The notes beneath the pieces are model-generated. The model was not told the origin of the DNA. It was given only the letters and a program-made list of their open reading frames with translations, and did not search any database. 64,000 nt of DNA, from contig JAIVFH010000112.1 of NCBI GenBank assembly GCA_025765595.1, positions 1 through 64,000 of the forward strand. The letters are read 5' to 3'. Position numbers and translations under genes: made by a program. Position 1 is the stretch's first letter. Each line of letters starts with the position of its first letter. Shown in pieces: positions 45,187 through 56,944 of this stretch. The DNA comes from Obelidium mucronatum (taxonomy: Eukaryota; Chytridiomycota; Chytridiomycetes; Chytridiales; Chytriomycetaceae).

Positions 45187-45275
45187 TGTTTTTTTGTGTA
45201 TGTGAGGCTTGTCTTTTAATTGGGCGGGGGGGAAACTGAACGTCCCAATTAAAAACCAATTTGTATCACAAAAAA

Positions 45276-47544
45276 ATGACGGAACCGGAACAGCCCTTGC
45301 AGCTACACCCCGTATTAAGTATTGGAGAAGAGTACATCTATGAGCGAATGGCGTACTTGGGTGTGCCGTTCTGTATGGTGGATGCTCGGTTCCGCTACGT
45401 AGACTTTGAGGATTGCATGTTTGATCTATCAGCGCAAGAAGCTGTTGAGCATCGTAATGCGTTGGGTGTGATCAAGACGGTTCTTGAGCAGGAGGCTCCT
45501 GTCGAGGAGAAGGTTCCAGTGTTTGACATTGAGAAGCGGGCTATCCAAGGTGCGATCGAGTATGATGTATCAAAGTTGCAACCAGACAATTGGTATCTCC
45601 AGGGGCTGATTTCGAGGTGAGATCATTTATGGTTCAGTTTTTTGTTTCTATCTTATATAAACAAACTGACAATCCTTTGTTTGTTGAAATCAAGGGATAC
45701 AAACCCTTTTATGAACTTGGAACGATACTTTTTATGGACAATCATCGAAATTGATCGAGACCTGTCGTGTCATCTCCAGCGCTTGGAAGACTTTGCGAAT
45801 CAGTTTGACGTTGCCATTGAGAATCTCCGAATGGCAGCCACCCAGAAAGTCACGCTGAATCGCCGAAGCATTGAACGTTTCATCAAGTACTGTGTTGACG
45901 TTGGATCAGAGGATGCTTTCGACTCCATCTTGGAGTATCCTCCCTATGCTGTCAGAACTCAAGTTGTGGGACTTTACAAGAATCCAAGGTTGGGGAAAGA
46001 CGATGTATTGGAGGAAGCCGTTGAAGCTGTGTCGGATGGATATCTCAAACTGGCGAAATTCTTGGAGGATTCTTACCTACCTCATGCTCGTGCGAATGCC
46101 GGAATTTATGGTCTTCCAGGATATCAGGAGGTACAAACTTTTGTTTTTCATTCTTGTCAAAGGAACAAAATTAATAGATGGATGAAAAATATGTAGGCAT
46201 ATCAAGGATACATTCGCGAGTACTGTTTTTCCAGCAATTCGGCAAGTGAAATCCACTCGTTTGGTCTTAACGAAGTCTTCCAAGTTCAAGAACGCATGAA
46301 GAACATTATCCAGGATCTAGGACACACTGCAACAATTCAAGACTTTGCTGCTCGCCTCCGTGATCGAAAGCAATTTCCCCAATTATTTGAAGTCGACGAG
46401 ACGGCAGTTAATCACAAGTTTCAGGATATTTGTGAAAGGGCGTTTGAAGCCACAAAGAAATTCACTTTGATGGGCCACAGGTTCCTCATATCTTTTTTTT
46501 AAAAGCATATTTTTTTATTTTGATGGTTTCTTACTTTATTCTTTCGTTAGGGTCTTCAATTATGATATGTGCTGCATTCTGGACATCTCACCAGAATTGG
46601 ATGAATCTTCACCGGTGGCGTTTTTGGATTCACATCCAAACAAAATGCGAGCATTCATCATCAACTGTGAAAAGGGTTTGGAAACGCCAAACCACCAATG
46701 GGAAGCGTTGGTTTTGAATCAGGTTTGTATTCAAGTCTCTTTCGATTTCAAGGATGATGATAAATACTTACGTTCTTATTTATTTGGACAACAGCTTTAC
46801 CCTGGAGTTTAGTAAGTAGAACCTTTTTGGCCCCTGCGATCTATTCCGTTCTCTCTTTTTTTTCCTCTCAACTCACAATTGTTTCTTTTCCACAGCCATC
46901 AATGGGAAAACCTTTCCCAAATCAATCTCGAAAAGCAATTCTCTTACTTTGAGTTCCAAAACAACAAATCCCAAGGATGGGCCGAATACGCTGAATCCTG
47001 CGGCGAGGAACTCGGTTTCTACAAGGACCCGTTCCAACTCTTTGGAAAACTCGAATGTGAACTCATCAACTCGATTCTGCTTGTCGTGGATACTGGGTTA
47101 CACTCGATGGGCTGGTCCTTCGGGAAAGCTGCTGGATACATTAATGAGAATGCAGCGTTTATTTCAGAAGAAGACGCGTTAGAGTTGGTCTTGCAGTGTT
47201 GTGATTCTCCAGGGAAGGCGTTGGGCCCTAAAATGGGGGAGCATCGGATTCGGAAACTCCGTGCAAAAGTGGAGCAGGAGTTTGATTTGAATGAAACCTT
47301 TTGTTTGGCAGAGTATGAAGTTTCAAAGAGGATGGGCTTCAACCAGGCGGTTCTGGAAACAGAATTTTTACACGGGGAATCGGTTATGGAGGAATGCATG
47401 GAATACACGTTGCGATATTGGCGGGCAAAAGACTGGTCTGGCGATGGGCCATTGCCAGGAAACCTTGGAACTGCGGCTCTGCTGGAACCCATGTATTCGA
47501 CGGAATACATCAACAGGAGAAAATACGGAGTTAACCAAATTTGA
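45276..47544 (+). CDS. DUF885-family protein lacking the zinc motif
   Basis: Exons 45276-45616, 45695-46130, 46197-46480, 46551-46722, 46795-46811 and 46896-47544; 632 residues, every phase right. DUF885 proteins are predicted metallopeptidases with an HExxPGHH-type core. Family landmarks here: GLPGYQE and YQGYIREYCF (hydrolase mid-region), HSFGLNEVFQVQERM, then GWAEYAESCGEELGFYKDPF, LVVDTGLHSMGWSFGKA, PGKALGPKMGEHRI. At the core position the text is WEALVLNQLYPGVYHQ, so the usual HE and HH are N-Q and V-Y while P-G is kept. LYPGVY is carried by a 17-nt exon (46795-46811). Probably a non-catalytic or altered-specificity member. The start is the first ATG in frame. Confidence 0.75.
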
Positions 47545-47559
47545 AAATATAAAGATTGA

Positions 47560-47808
47560 ATAAAAGTATCCATTTAGAGCATTTTGTTTCTCGTTGTTCC
47601 AAGCTCATTTTCACTATAGGAGTTCAATGGCAAACCTGTTGACCAGATACTCAAAACAATTGGAGCAAGAATGAGAGTATGAACCAATTTAGAACATTTT
47701 ATTATTTGTTGTTCCAAACACATGAGCGATAAGAGACCACTCGGAAAAAAAGGAAATAAACAAATATGACAAAAAAAGAAAACAAAGCTTCTCCCTTTTT
47801 CATCAAAT
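47560..47808. other. Convergent 3' region with an imperfect direct repeat
   Basis: An AT-rich 3' flank. A ~35-bp motif (TTTAGAGCATTTTGTTTCTC... and TTTAGAACATTTTATTATTT..., each ending GTTGTTCCAA) occurs at ~47574 and ~47689. It is probably a duplicated 3'-UTR segment. Confidence 0.5.
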
Positions 47809-48642
47809 TTACTCCTTTGGAATCTTGGATCCACGCTTGAAACCGGTACGTCTGGCGGCAATGAGACCAACCTTTTGACCAGCTGGGGCGTATCTGGAGA
47901 CAGTAGAAGCGTGACCAATGTGCTGGTGGTTACCTCCTCCGTGTGGGTGATCAACTGGGTTCATGGCAACACCACGAGTCTTTGGCCAGCAGTTTCTCTT
48001 GACCTTGTACTTGTGGTGAGCAGTACCAGCCTTCAACATTGGCTTGTCAATACGACCACCTCCGGCAACAATACCGATGGAGGCACGGCAAGTGGAAGCA
48101 AGGACCTTCTTGGCACCAGATGGGAGCTTAATACGGGTGGTTCCTTCGTCAGTGTTGTGTCCAATGATGGTGGCGTAGTTTCCAGAAACACGAGCGAGGG
48201 ATCCACGGTCTCCGATACGTGATTCAACGTTACAGATGATGGTACCTTCTGGCATGTTTCCGACTGGGAGAACGTTTCCGACGTTGAGGGAAGCTATTTT
48301 GACATAAAAAAGGCAGGGTCAACAACCAGGAAATCTCACATCTAGAACAGAAATTAACGCACCCTTCTTTCCGGCGTAGATGAATTGACCAGTGAACAAA
48401 CCCTCAGTGGCAACGAAGGTCTCTTCTCTGAGCTTGTACTTGTATGGGTCACGGAAGACAACCTTGGCCAATGGAGCACCTCTTCCTGGGTCGTGGATGA
48501 TGTCCTTGACGATTCCACGGATGAATCCGTGACGCTCAGCGTAGTCAAGGGCTCTGAACTTGGCTGGAGCCTTTCTAAGTCTGGTAACAGCCTTGAAGAT
48601 ACCACCAGCACCCTTTCTTTGTGCGCGAATAACACGACCCAT
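47809..48642 (-). CDS. RPL8: 60S ribosomal protein L8 (uL2)
   Basis: Universal large-subunit protein next to the peptidyl-transferase centre. Exons (minus) 48642-48363 and 48293-47809 give 254 residues, the standard length. N-terminus [20 protein letters not shown], then [20 protein letters not shown] and [18 protein letters not shown]-terminal domain with [28 protein letters not shown] and the catalytic-site loop [20 protein letters not shown] (conserved His). Codon use is strongly biased to C-ending and preferred codons, as expected for high expression. No frame problem at all. Confidence 0.97.
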
Positions 48643-49182
48643 TCTAGTGAAGAGTATTTTAATATTAGATCCGAGTGAACGTTGATGGCAGTGGTAGTGA
48701 GCAAGAGGTATTTCTGATGAGTTCTTCGTCCTGCTTCTACTACTCCAATGCTACGAATTCGTCCAGATCCGCCGAGTGACAGCTTCTTCACGTCTTTCAC
48801 TCGTAAACAGCCGACGTCTCTAGTCATTGATGAGCTTTTGACGATTTGCGTGTGTTGGGTCCAACACGATGCCTTCAACATGCACTATCATCTCACGATC
48901 TCCATCCACTGACGAACTCAAACATCAAAGATAGCTCCTGGATGGCACACTGATGCTATTTGACGGCGCCGATGGCTGCTGCGATGGGTTTGTTGGATGG
49001 GGATGGATTGGGTGCGGCCGCAGGGCATGTGCTCACTTTGGTGATAATTTGGACTCCTGAAAATTAACCACAGTCCACACTACTTGTCTTCGCGCTCGCT
49101 TTTCAAGAGACCCCAATGATATAGCTCTATCACTATGTTCGTTTTATTATATTCAAAATACGTATTGGTGCTTTCCAAAGTC
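48643..49182. other. Intergenic, no gene seen
   Basis: 540 bp upstream of RPL8 and downstream of the NAPE-PLD stop. A minus-strand frame overlapping 48650-48880 is upstream of the RPL8 ATG and has no protein-like content. A 5'-UTR intron of RPL8 is possible but not decided. Confidence 0.4.
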
Positions 49183-50478
49183 TCATCCATTCACAGTCTC
49201 TCCAACATCCACAACCAAAAACTCCTCCTCTGAAACACCTTTCTTCCTCAACTCTTCCTTCAAAACTTGTGGTGGAAGTGTTGGTGCCTCAAACCCAAGC
49301 GGAAAAGTACCCCAATGCATAGCAACGCTTTTTTTGCTTCCAAGATCCAAGTGTACATCAACGGCATCTCCAGGATTGCAATGAATAGGGCTGAATAAAT
49401 GACGCGGTTCGTAGGCTCCAATCGGAAGCGCAGCTAAATCGCAAGGACCAAATCGCGCCTTGACTTCTCTAAATGACGGACAAGTGGGTAGTTCTGATTC
49501 CTTGTCATCCTCTCCTTCAAACACTGATCGATATCCTGTATCACCACCAAAAAAGAATCGCTTGGACGGTGTTGCAATATGCCAACTGGACCAAAGAGTT
49601 TGATTTCTATCCCAAGCTGTGCGGCTTGAGAAATGTTGACAAGGGGTACACGTGATTTCGACATTGGCGGCCGGACTCGATTCAGTCTTCTCTTTCTTGA
49701 GAGAGTACGAGTCCCACCAGTCGCATTCAATCACGTTTGTAATTCCAGCATTCACCAGCAGGTCCTTGTTCCCCAGCGGCACGAAAAAGACAATGTCCTT
49801 GTTCCTTGCGTGCAAGTTTTGCATGACGGGCAGATCCAGGTGGTCGTAGTGGTTGTGCGAAACCACGACGGCATCGACTCTGAGGTTGTCGAGCTTCTCG
49901 CTGATGTTTGGCGGCAGCTGGACGACGCGCTTCGGGCCGGCGAACGACAGCGGCGAGCAGCGTTCGGACAAACACGGATCGAGGAGGATTGTGGCGCCCG
50001 GGAGACTCAGCAGGAAGGCGGCGTGGCCGAGCCACGTCAGCGCCATTCCGTCGCTGCTGCTGGCTGCGCGGGCGAGTGCGCCAAAGTCGACCGGGCGCAG
50101 CTTCGGGATCTGTCCGTCCGGCGGCGGCGCTTCGGCGGCAGCGGCGGCTTTCCGGCCCCAGCGCTCGCTGAATATCTTGCTGCCCATGTCAAAGAACGAA
50201 CTGGCGACTTCGCGGTACGACGGCCACGGATTCACAAAGCCCTTTCCGCTCTTCAGGTGGTGCGAGCGGTCTTCCTTTGCCTCGACAGAGTCATGTGTTC
50301 GTGTGACAGTGAACTGGCCGAGCGTTGTGCTTGAGCCAAGGGCGATCTTGTTTGCGGACATGGCTGTTGGCTTTGTGGACAAATTCTGGTACAGGAGATA
50401 TGAGATACCAGTGCCAGTTGTAATGATCGCAGTCGTCGTTAAAGTCCGGCGAGTGAATACAACAGTGCTGACTGTCAT
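49183..50478 (-). CDS. N-acyl-phosphatidylethanolamine phospholipase D-like metallohydrolase
   Basis: Metallo-beta-lactamase-fold enzyme of the NAPE-PLD family, which releases N-acylethanolamines from membrane lipid. A single exon of 431 residues starts MTVSTVVFTRRTLTTTAIIT with an N-terminal helix that could be a membrane anchor or mitochondrial presequence. Motifs in order: FVNPWPSYRE, LTWLGHAAFLLSLPGATILL, DPCLSERCSP, the zinc motif VVVSHNHYDHLD, later CTPCQHFSSRTAWDRNQTLW, FFFGGDTGYR (second metal Asp), LAALPIGAYEPRH and MHWGTFPLG (last His). All metal ligands are present. The middle (49840-50260) is very GC-rich. Confidence 0.9.
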   Translation of the reverse strand: MTVSTVVFTRRTLTTTAIITTGTGISYLLYQNLSTKPTAMSANKIALGSSTTLGQFTVTRTHDSVEAKEDRSHHLKSGKGFVNPWPSYREVASSFFDMGSKIFSERWGRKAAAAAEAPPPDGQIPKLRPVDFGALARAASSSDGMALTWLGHAAFLLSLPGATILLDPCLSERCSPLSFAGPKRVVQLPPNISEKLDNLRVDAVVVSHNHYDHLDLPVMQNLHARNKDIVFFVPLGNKDLLVNAGITNVIECDWWDSYSLKKEKTESSPAANVEITCTPCQHFSSRTAWDRNQTLWSSWHIATPSKRFFFGGDTGYRSVFEGEDDKESELPTCPSFREVKARFGPCDLAALPIGAYEPRHLFSPIHCNPGDAVDVHLDLGSKKSVAMHWGTFPLGFEAPTLPPQVLKEELRKKGVSEEEFLVVDVGETVNG

Positions 50479-50677
50479 AGTATAGGACTAATTAATGCAA
50501 CGTGGGTGTTAACAAATTTAGGATTTGAAATGCAACCAACCAAAACCAGTTTTCTGTTGCAGTTGTTCTCACACTTGTTGCTATTCTATAAACTGGGTTA
50601 ATTCTAGAAGCTTTTTCATTGCTCAATTCAATGTGAATCTCAATATGCAAAGTCAGCAGTACAAGATGGCAAAACAC

Positions 50678-50758
50678 GTCCCGCACAGGATTCGAACCTG
50701 CGCTCCCAGAGGGAAATGCCTTAGCAGGGCACCGCGTTAACCACTCCGCCAACGGGAC
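50678..50758 (-). tRNA. tRNA-Ser (anticodon GCT)
   Basis: 81 nt with a 7-bp acceptor (GTCCCGT / GCGGGAC, one G-T pair), A box TGGCGGAGTGG, anticodon loop CTGCTAA (GCT), a class II long variable arm (TTTCCCTCTGGGAGC) and B box GGTTCGAATCC. No intron. The long arm and anticodon agree on serine. Confidence 0.95.
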
Positions 50759-50809
50759 TTGCCAGAGTAAAGCTATTAAGAAAATAGATTGTAAAGTTTA
50801 TTCACTCAA

Positions 50810-51854
50810 TCACGTTGAACGAATTCGCGTCTAAACAGTGGTAGAATTCAGTTAATGTGATAAGAAAAGCCACCATAATACTTACGGCCTGCCAACCAGT
50901 ACGACAATCTCCGCATGACACTCGCTCAGAGTTGCGTAAAAAAGAATCGCAAGTATTACAAAGTTGAATCAGCTTGCTGCAATTCACACAGCAACATTGC
51001 AAGGGCCGACTGACAAAGGGAGAACACGTTGAGCAAACGAGTTTTCTGCAAATACCACATGATAAGAGGCATTCATTGCAAAAATTTACAACATTCTTGT
51101 TGCAATTGCCACAAAATAAGTCATCGTCTCCTGTCCATTCGAAAAAGGGCAAGTAGCATTCCCCATTATCACAAACACTCTTCTTACACCCGCCGTCACA
51201 AACTCGCGAATCAATAGAGCATAACTGTGCCGTACAGTGAGTACATTTGATCACACAGGTCTCACACAAGAGCTCTGTACATCGCGCACATTCATCCAAA
51301 CACATCATGCAAACTGCGATTGGACCATCGCAACAGGGAGTTTTCGTGAAAGAACATTGCCAACACGCTTTTTCATGGCACTTGGAGCATGGCTTGCAGC
51401 TTTCCTCAAAGCAACTTGTGCAACAACTGTTGGAGCAGTGGATGCAATGTCCTGCGCAATCTTCACAGATTGTCGATTCACACTCTTTGTTGAAGCAGAT
51501 AGTTACACAGCTTATGCACAGCTCCTTCGTCTGTGAAGATTTCTTTTCGCAGTCCACACATGTTTGGTGGCATTTTCGACAGAGTTGGATGTCTTCTTGG
51601 CAACGATCACAAACATTGGACTCATCCAGTGTGGAAAGAGATTTCGAGCAGAAATCGCAATGATATGAAAACCCCAGTATGATGTTGATCAGCTCCTCTG
51701 GTAGTCTGCAACAAAGGACTTCAACAACGGTTTCTCGACGCGTTTGCCGTATGTTTTCGTGAGTGATCAAAGAAGTCTCGCTGCAGCTACTTTCTTTGTT
51801 TGGTGTCGATGAAGCGGACCAAACGGTAGATATCACGGTGGCGCTCCCTTCCAT
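50810..51854 (-). CDS. Cysteine-rich (zinc-binding?) protein with F-box-like N-terminus
   Basis: Exon 1 51854-50886 and a short exon 2 50830-50810, using donor GTAAGTATT and acceptor GTTTAG (55-nt intron); reading through is also open, so the last residues are uncertain. The N-terminal ~55 residues are polar, then LPEELINIILGF resembles the start of an F-box. After that about 58 cysteines occur in ~270 residues, mostly as CxxC pairs 8-12 apart (CDFCSK, CDRCQ, CRKCHQTCVDC, CIHCSNSCCTSC, CGNCNKN), suggesting a chain of zinc ribbons or cross-brace fingers. No RING spacing could be fixed. I do not recognise the family. Possible substrate adaptor; function unknown. Confidence 0.65.
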
Positions 51855-51989
51855 TCCCTTGTTTTAAATCTGACAATTTTGGACTGACATGCCCCAAACA
51901 TCACAACTATGCAGAAAAGAGGATTCACTTTTGAGATCACTTTTATTTCATCTGGAAAACATGGAAATTTCAAACCCATGGCGTATTGG

Positions 51990-52199
51990 CTATACCATTT
52001 TCCTTCGCTTTAGCTTTTGTTGTATGAACGCACCCACGCGATAAGAACCAGTAAGAAAGCACATGATACGCACCGCCCCAAGAAGCACCCACAAAATCAA
52101 CGTATTGACGGAGTTTTCAAGAAATCTTTTGAAGGCAGCATAAAATGAATTGCTTTTTTTTCTTTTTTGAGGGGGCTTGGTCTTTGAGGAATGGCTCAA
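51990..52199 (-). CDS. Possible small membrane protein fragment
   Basis: An open frame with a basic N-terminal part (KPPQKRKKSNSFYAAFKRFL) and one good membrane helix (NTLILWVLLGAVRIMCFL), ending QQKLKRRKMV. The frame lacks an ATG; it could be the last exon of a small tail-region protein whose first exon I cannot place. Low confidence. Confidence 0.25.
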   Translation of the reverse strand: MSHSSKTKPPQKRKKSNSFYAAFKRFLENSVNTLILWVLLGAVRIMCFLTGSYRVGAFIQQKLKRRKMV

Positions 52200-52466
52200 A
52201 CAGCTTGCGTTACAGCTACAGACTGCAACTCTGATCGATAAGAACCGATGCCATCAAAAAATGAGACTGAGTAGTTCCCTGGGCATCTATTCAACTTGAA
52301 CGCACTCATCCACCAAGTTACCCAGCAGCACCTTCTGTTAAAAAAAGCGGCCATTTATCTGCACCTGATTCCCGTAGAACATAGTGACATCAATGTTTAA
52401 CTGAAGTTAAACTGATAAGCCAATTGTCTAAGATTTACAAATTCTAATCAGAGAGCAGAGCACAAC

Positions 52467-54792
52467 ATGAGCGCTCCTCCTCCACCTCCACCGCCGCCGC
52501 CGCCACCACCACCAGCACCAATACCTTTCAAAATATCATCTTCCACAACCAGATCAACACCCTCCTCTCGTCCCATATCCGGCATCCAATCTCTCCCACA
52601 CCTCACCCCTCCAGCATCCTCACGCGTTTCAGTTGCCCCACCACTACCACCAAGTGCAGCAGCAGGAGCAACAAACATTCCTAGAATATCTCAATCTCAA
52701 ACCCGCAGCGCCTCTGTTTCAGCCGTCCACACTGCCACAATATCAAACCCAATATCAACAACCTGGAATCAAGAACGCCCGCTTCCAAGTAAAGACACCC
52801 CTTCCTCCTCAAGCGAAACCCAGCTCCGTTTCGCGTCGAGCGCAACTGTAAACAGCGGTACTGGTGGAACTGGTGGAGGTAAAGATGCAGCAGCAGCAGC
52901 GACAGAAAAAAGCAAGTATTCCATGCAGTCCTTGGAAGGCGTTGTCGGCACACGTGAGATTGCCCGCCTCGAAGCCAAACGACAAAAAGAAGAAGACCGG
53001 GAACGGAAACGCGTACAATCTGCGATCGACGCGTCGTATTACTCGTCTTCGGGAACCCTGAATATAAACCTCAAACCGGGCGTTGCACCACCGGAATCGG
53101 AAACCTACGCGATCCGAAGAAGGGCCAAACAGGAGCGGAAGAGAGTGAATTGTATTGCTGTTGCGGTGGGTGTTCCACTTGTTCTTGTGGCTGTTGGGGT
53201 TCTTGGCGCGTGTCTCTACTTTTTCTATTTTAATGCGGTGGTGACTGTTGGAGTTGTTGTGGCTGCGGATGATTTGAATGCGAATGGGACGATTAGTAAG
53301 TCTGATGCAGCAACGTTGTCACTCAAGTATATCGTCAAGACAATCAAACTCTGTGAATCTATTGATTCTTCCAGTTGAGTTATTATTTTATTGCTCTTCC
53401 TCAACAAGGTCCAATCAACATGCTCATTTCCAAAACGAAAAAATTACAGATGTTGGAACAGAAGCAGGGTCAAATTGCATCGCAATCTACACAAACCCAC
53501 TAACCGATAAACCAACCTCATCCTACACACTATCCAACGCAATCTCCGAATTCGACCCAAACACTCTCGAATTCCACAATTACCCCGGCTTCGAACCACA
53601 CAAAACAGCATGGACAAACGTCCTCTCCCCTGAATCCCTCTCCCTCCTCACCGCCACAAAAACCCTCGTCCTCAATTGGAACACTGTCACATACAACTAC
53701 ATTCTCATATCCACTTACAAACCCGTGAAAATCACTGCCAAAATAAACCTCCCAACTTTGGACCTGCCCGCTGCAAAACAACTGGCGGCGATCCCGGGAA
53801 CAAGCTATATCCTCGCCACACGCGGATACGACAGCACGGCCCAAGAATTCCAACAAACCTCCTCCGGCGGTCTCTACACGGCGTCTCGAAAACCGCTGCT
53901 CGCATACCAAACCCAAAACGGCACATCCTTGATCCTGAATCCGTATAACGTCAGACCTGTCACCCCTTACTTCCAAGATGAAATCTTGCCTTCTGTCGAA
54001 ACTGAAATTTGGGTTCCCTTGTATGAACCGATTCAGTTATCTTTCACGCGGGAAGGGCTCCAAAGACGAAGGCTGCATGTGGATTTGGTGATGGATCGGG
54101 CGAGTCAGCTTGTTCAAGGGATCGTGTCGCCAGAGACTTTGAATAGCACGGGTGCGAGTGGGAGAGCAGAGGTTGGAAATTGTGTGGACGCGCAAGGGAA
54201 TTCAATCTATCTACCGGCGTTGCAGTTTTCGGCTGCTGTTGTAGTGGATGCGGCCGCCACTTCAGAAAACAGTGTCGGCCTCGAAAAGTACTTTGTCTGG
54301 ATCAAAAGCCAACGCGTGATGCTGCAAGTTTCTGTGGTTGTTAAGCTTGGGGATAATGGAGGAAAGTGGGTAACAGGGGCGAGTACTGATTTGAATGCAG
54401 ACTCCCAAATTATCGGAGTTAGTGTGGCTGTCCTTCCCATGGATATTGGACAGCTTCCAAACCAAGACGGACTCCTGAATCCGATTATTGGAAACTCTTC
54501 TACGGCTTCTGGCAATAATCGAAGAAACAGGGCTCTCATTGTTCCGAAAGTCGCGTCTGTTGTGCAAAGCAGTGCAGGATTCTTGCAGTTGGTTGGCTTG
54601 ACTGGGAATGCTATCATGGACAAATTTTCGAGATCAAATCAAGTAGGACTTTCAGGCTTTGGGAAGTTGATGGTACGCTGTGGAGAGTTTGGTGGGTGGT
54701 TGGGTGGCAGCTCAAACTGTATCAGTCCGAATGCGACTTGGGTTGGATTTGAGGAAGCAAGCTTCTGGCTGCAATGGAAAGGATTCCTATAG
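52467..54792 (+). CDS. Type II membrane protein with proline-rich cytoplasmic tail, unknown
   Basis: Exon 1 52467-53295 and exon 2 53409-54792 (donor GTAAGT). MSAPPPPPPPPPP starts a Pro/Ser/Thr-rich, disordered cytoplasmic region of ~200 residues (possible SH3/profilin ligand) with a KRQKEEDRERKR helix. One helix (CIAVAVGVPLVLVAVGVLGACLYF at ~228-252) follows, then a ~480-residue outside domain containing ISEFDPNTLEFHNYPGF, SLLTATKTLVLNWNTV, YVPL-like turns and four cysteines. One missing A in the A6 run at ~53440 separates exon 2's start from the rest; restoring frame gives continuous text. No known domain recognised. Probably a surface protein, perhaps adhesive. Confidence 0.65.
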
Positions 54793-55029
54793 ATTACATA
54801 TTTAGACCATAGATTGAGCAGTAAAACTCAAGCAGTAAACAATTGATGAATTACGAGTCAACAGTGTTATTTGCACAAAAAAAAATGAAAAGAAATCCCA
54901 ATCCCAACTCTACTACAACTAGGAAACGACAAAAACAAGGGCAAAAGAAATACAAAAGAAAGAAACTGCAGAAAAAAAAGACGAAATAATAAACAGGAAA
55001 AAAGGACTCCGTCATACAAAGACAACGCT

Positions 55030-56944
55030 TCAATGAAGCTTCTTCTTCTCCTTTCGGCTCAAGTGCTCTCCATTTTCTTGTGACACCTTCAAGCAAAGCA
55101 TGTCGCCAACCTCGCTAATCTGTTCAAGTGCCCATTTGATATCTTCCATCGTATGAGCAGCACTGATACAGAATCGAACACGCGATGTAATAATGGGAGT
55201 GGCGGGGTACCCAACAACGACAACGGCAATACCTCGCTTCAGCATCTCCCGTGAAAAGGCTGGAATCTTGGCTGGGTGGCACAATAGAAGTGGAACGACT
55301 GGACTATCAACACCATAGACGATAAAGCCCATACGCTTCAGCTCGGAGCAAAAGAACTTGGAGTTGAGAGCCAACTGTTGAATTCTACGACGACCGTCGT
55401 TTCCATTTTCTTCTCCCATGATAATTCTCATACTAGTGATGATTTGCTGAAGGATGGGTGGGGTGATGGATTCGGCGTAAATGTTGGAGTGAGATGTAAA
55501 TCGCATGTGGTCAACAACTTGTTTGCTAGCAGCCAAGTAACCTCCGGCACCACCAAAGGACTTGGTAAATGTTCCCATCAAGACGTCAACGTTGCTTGGG
55601 TCAATTCCAAAGTAATCACAGATACCACGACCATTGGGTCCTGAAAAATCATTTTCAAATCAGTACATCATGCCGGCAAATAACAGTAAGACACAATACA
55701 CACCCATAGCTCCGACACTGTGGGCTTCGTCCAGGTACAGGTAAAACTTGTACTTTTCCTTCAAGGCAACGATACCAGGCAAGTTGCAAATGTTACCCTC
55801 CATAGAGTAGAGTCCTTCCACAACAACCAAAATCTTCTTCCATGGACGGTGAGTACGTGGCTGTCCTTGTGAAATGGCATCACGAAGTACAGACTCCAAG
55901 TCCTTCATGTCATTGTGCTTGAAGACACGAATGGCGGCCCCAGAAACACGGGCACCAAACACGAGGGAAGAGTGGTTGAGTTCGTCACTGATAATCAAAG
56001 ATCCCTTGGAAACAAGGGAAGGAAGAGTGGTGGAGTTCGTGGCGAATCCCATAGAGACAATCATGGCAGCTTCCTTTCCCATAAAACGAGCAACCAGAGC
56101 CTCAGCTTCGAGATGCAAGTCGGATGATCCATTGTCCATACGAGCAGCACCGCTGGAGACACCATATCTAGTGATGTGACAAGTTAGCAAAAGACACTTG
56201 GGTGGTAGTGGTAGAGATTACGGAAAAATTGCGTGTGGGCCTCATTTCTGAGCGATGATAACAAGAACAGGTGTACTCACTTCTTGATGGCAGTTTCCAC
56301 AGCATCCGCACAGGGTCCTTCGTTCTGAGCAAAACCAAGGTAGTTGTAGGACGACAAGTTGAGCACCTCCCGTTTAGTTCCAGTGAGGGAAAACGACTTG
56401 TTGTAGTCCTTTGAAGTGCGGTCCAGCAGCGTCACGGTTCGTCCCGGCACGTTAGTGATTGGCCTGTTAAAGACATCGCGGATGCGCATGTAGAGACGGC
56501 GGTGGTAGAAGGTGTCGAAGCCCGAGTTGAGCGGAGCGTATCCCTGAGCAAGTCGTTAGACGGGCGATCACTATAAACAAACAAACAAGATAAACAACGC
56601 ACGTTCTTGTTGCGCAGGTGCGAGAAGGCAGCCGGGTTCAGGCGGAAGCCAAAGAAGTCCCTGACGTGGCCGGACACAATCAGGATGAAGTACGACAGGT
56701 AGGTCGTGATGAGCACGTGCAGCGGCGTGGCCTCGATGCAGTGCTCGACGGCGCCGTCGCCGCGCCGCACGAAGCCGCCGAGGTCGTCGGGCGAGTTGCT
56801 CGGCTGCGCTGCGGCGCCGCCCGGCGACGGCTTCGGCGGGAAGAGGCCGACGGGCGCGTCGAACAGCGGCGGCGGCGAGAGAAGATCCGTCGACGACTGC
56901 GGCGGCTGGCGGGTGCTGAAGTGCGCGCGAGACCCTTTTCCCAT
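55030..56944 (-). CDS. LCB2: Serine palmitoyltransferase subunit 2 (LCB2/SPTLC2)
   Basis: PLP-dependent subunit that condenses serine and palmitoyl-CoA, the first step of sphingolipid synthesis at the ER. Exons (minus) 56944-56603, 56543-56281, 56167-55704 and 55640-55030; 559 residues, all in frame. N-terminal Pro/Ser-rich region and one membrane helix ([18 protein letters not shown]), then [78 protein letters not shown] (PLP Asp/His) and [13 protein letters not shown] (Schiff-base Lys). The C-terminus ends SRKEKKKLH. Exon 1 is very GC-rich, the later exons are not. Confidence 0.95.

Noticed and set aside
49633..50485. Long plus-strand frames opposite NAPE-PLD
   Set aside because: Shadows of a complete, motif-perfect metallohydrolase on the minus strand.
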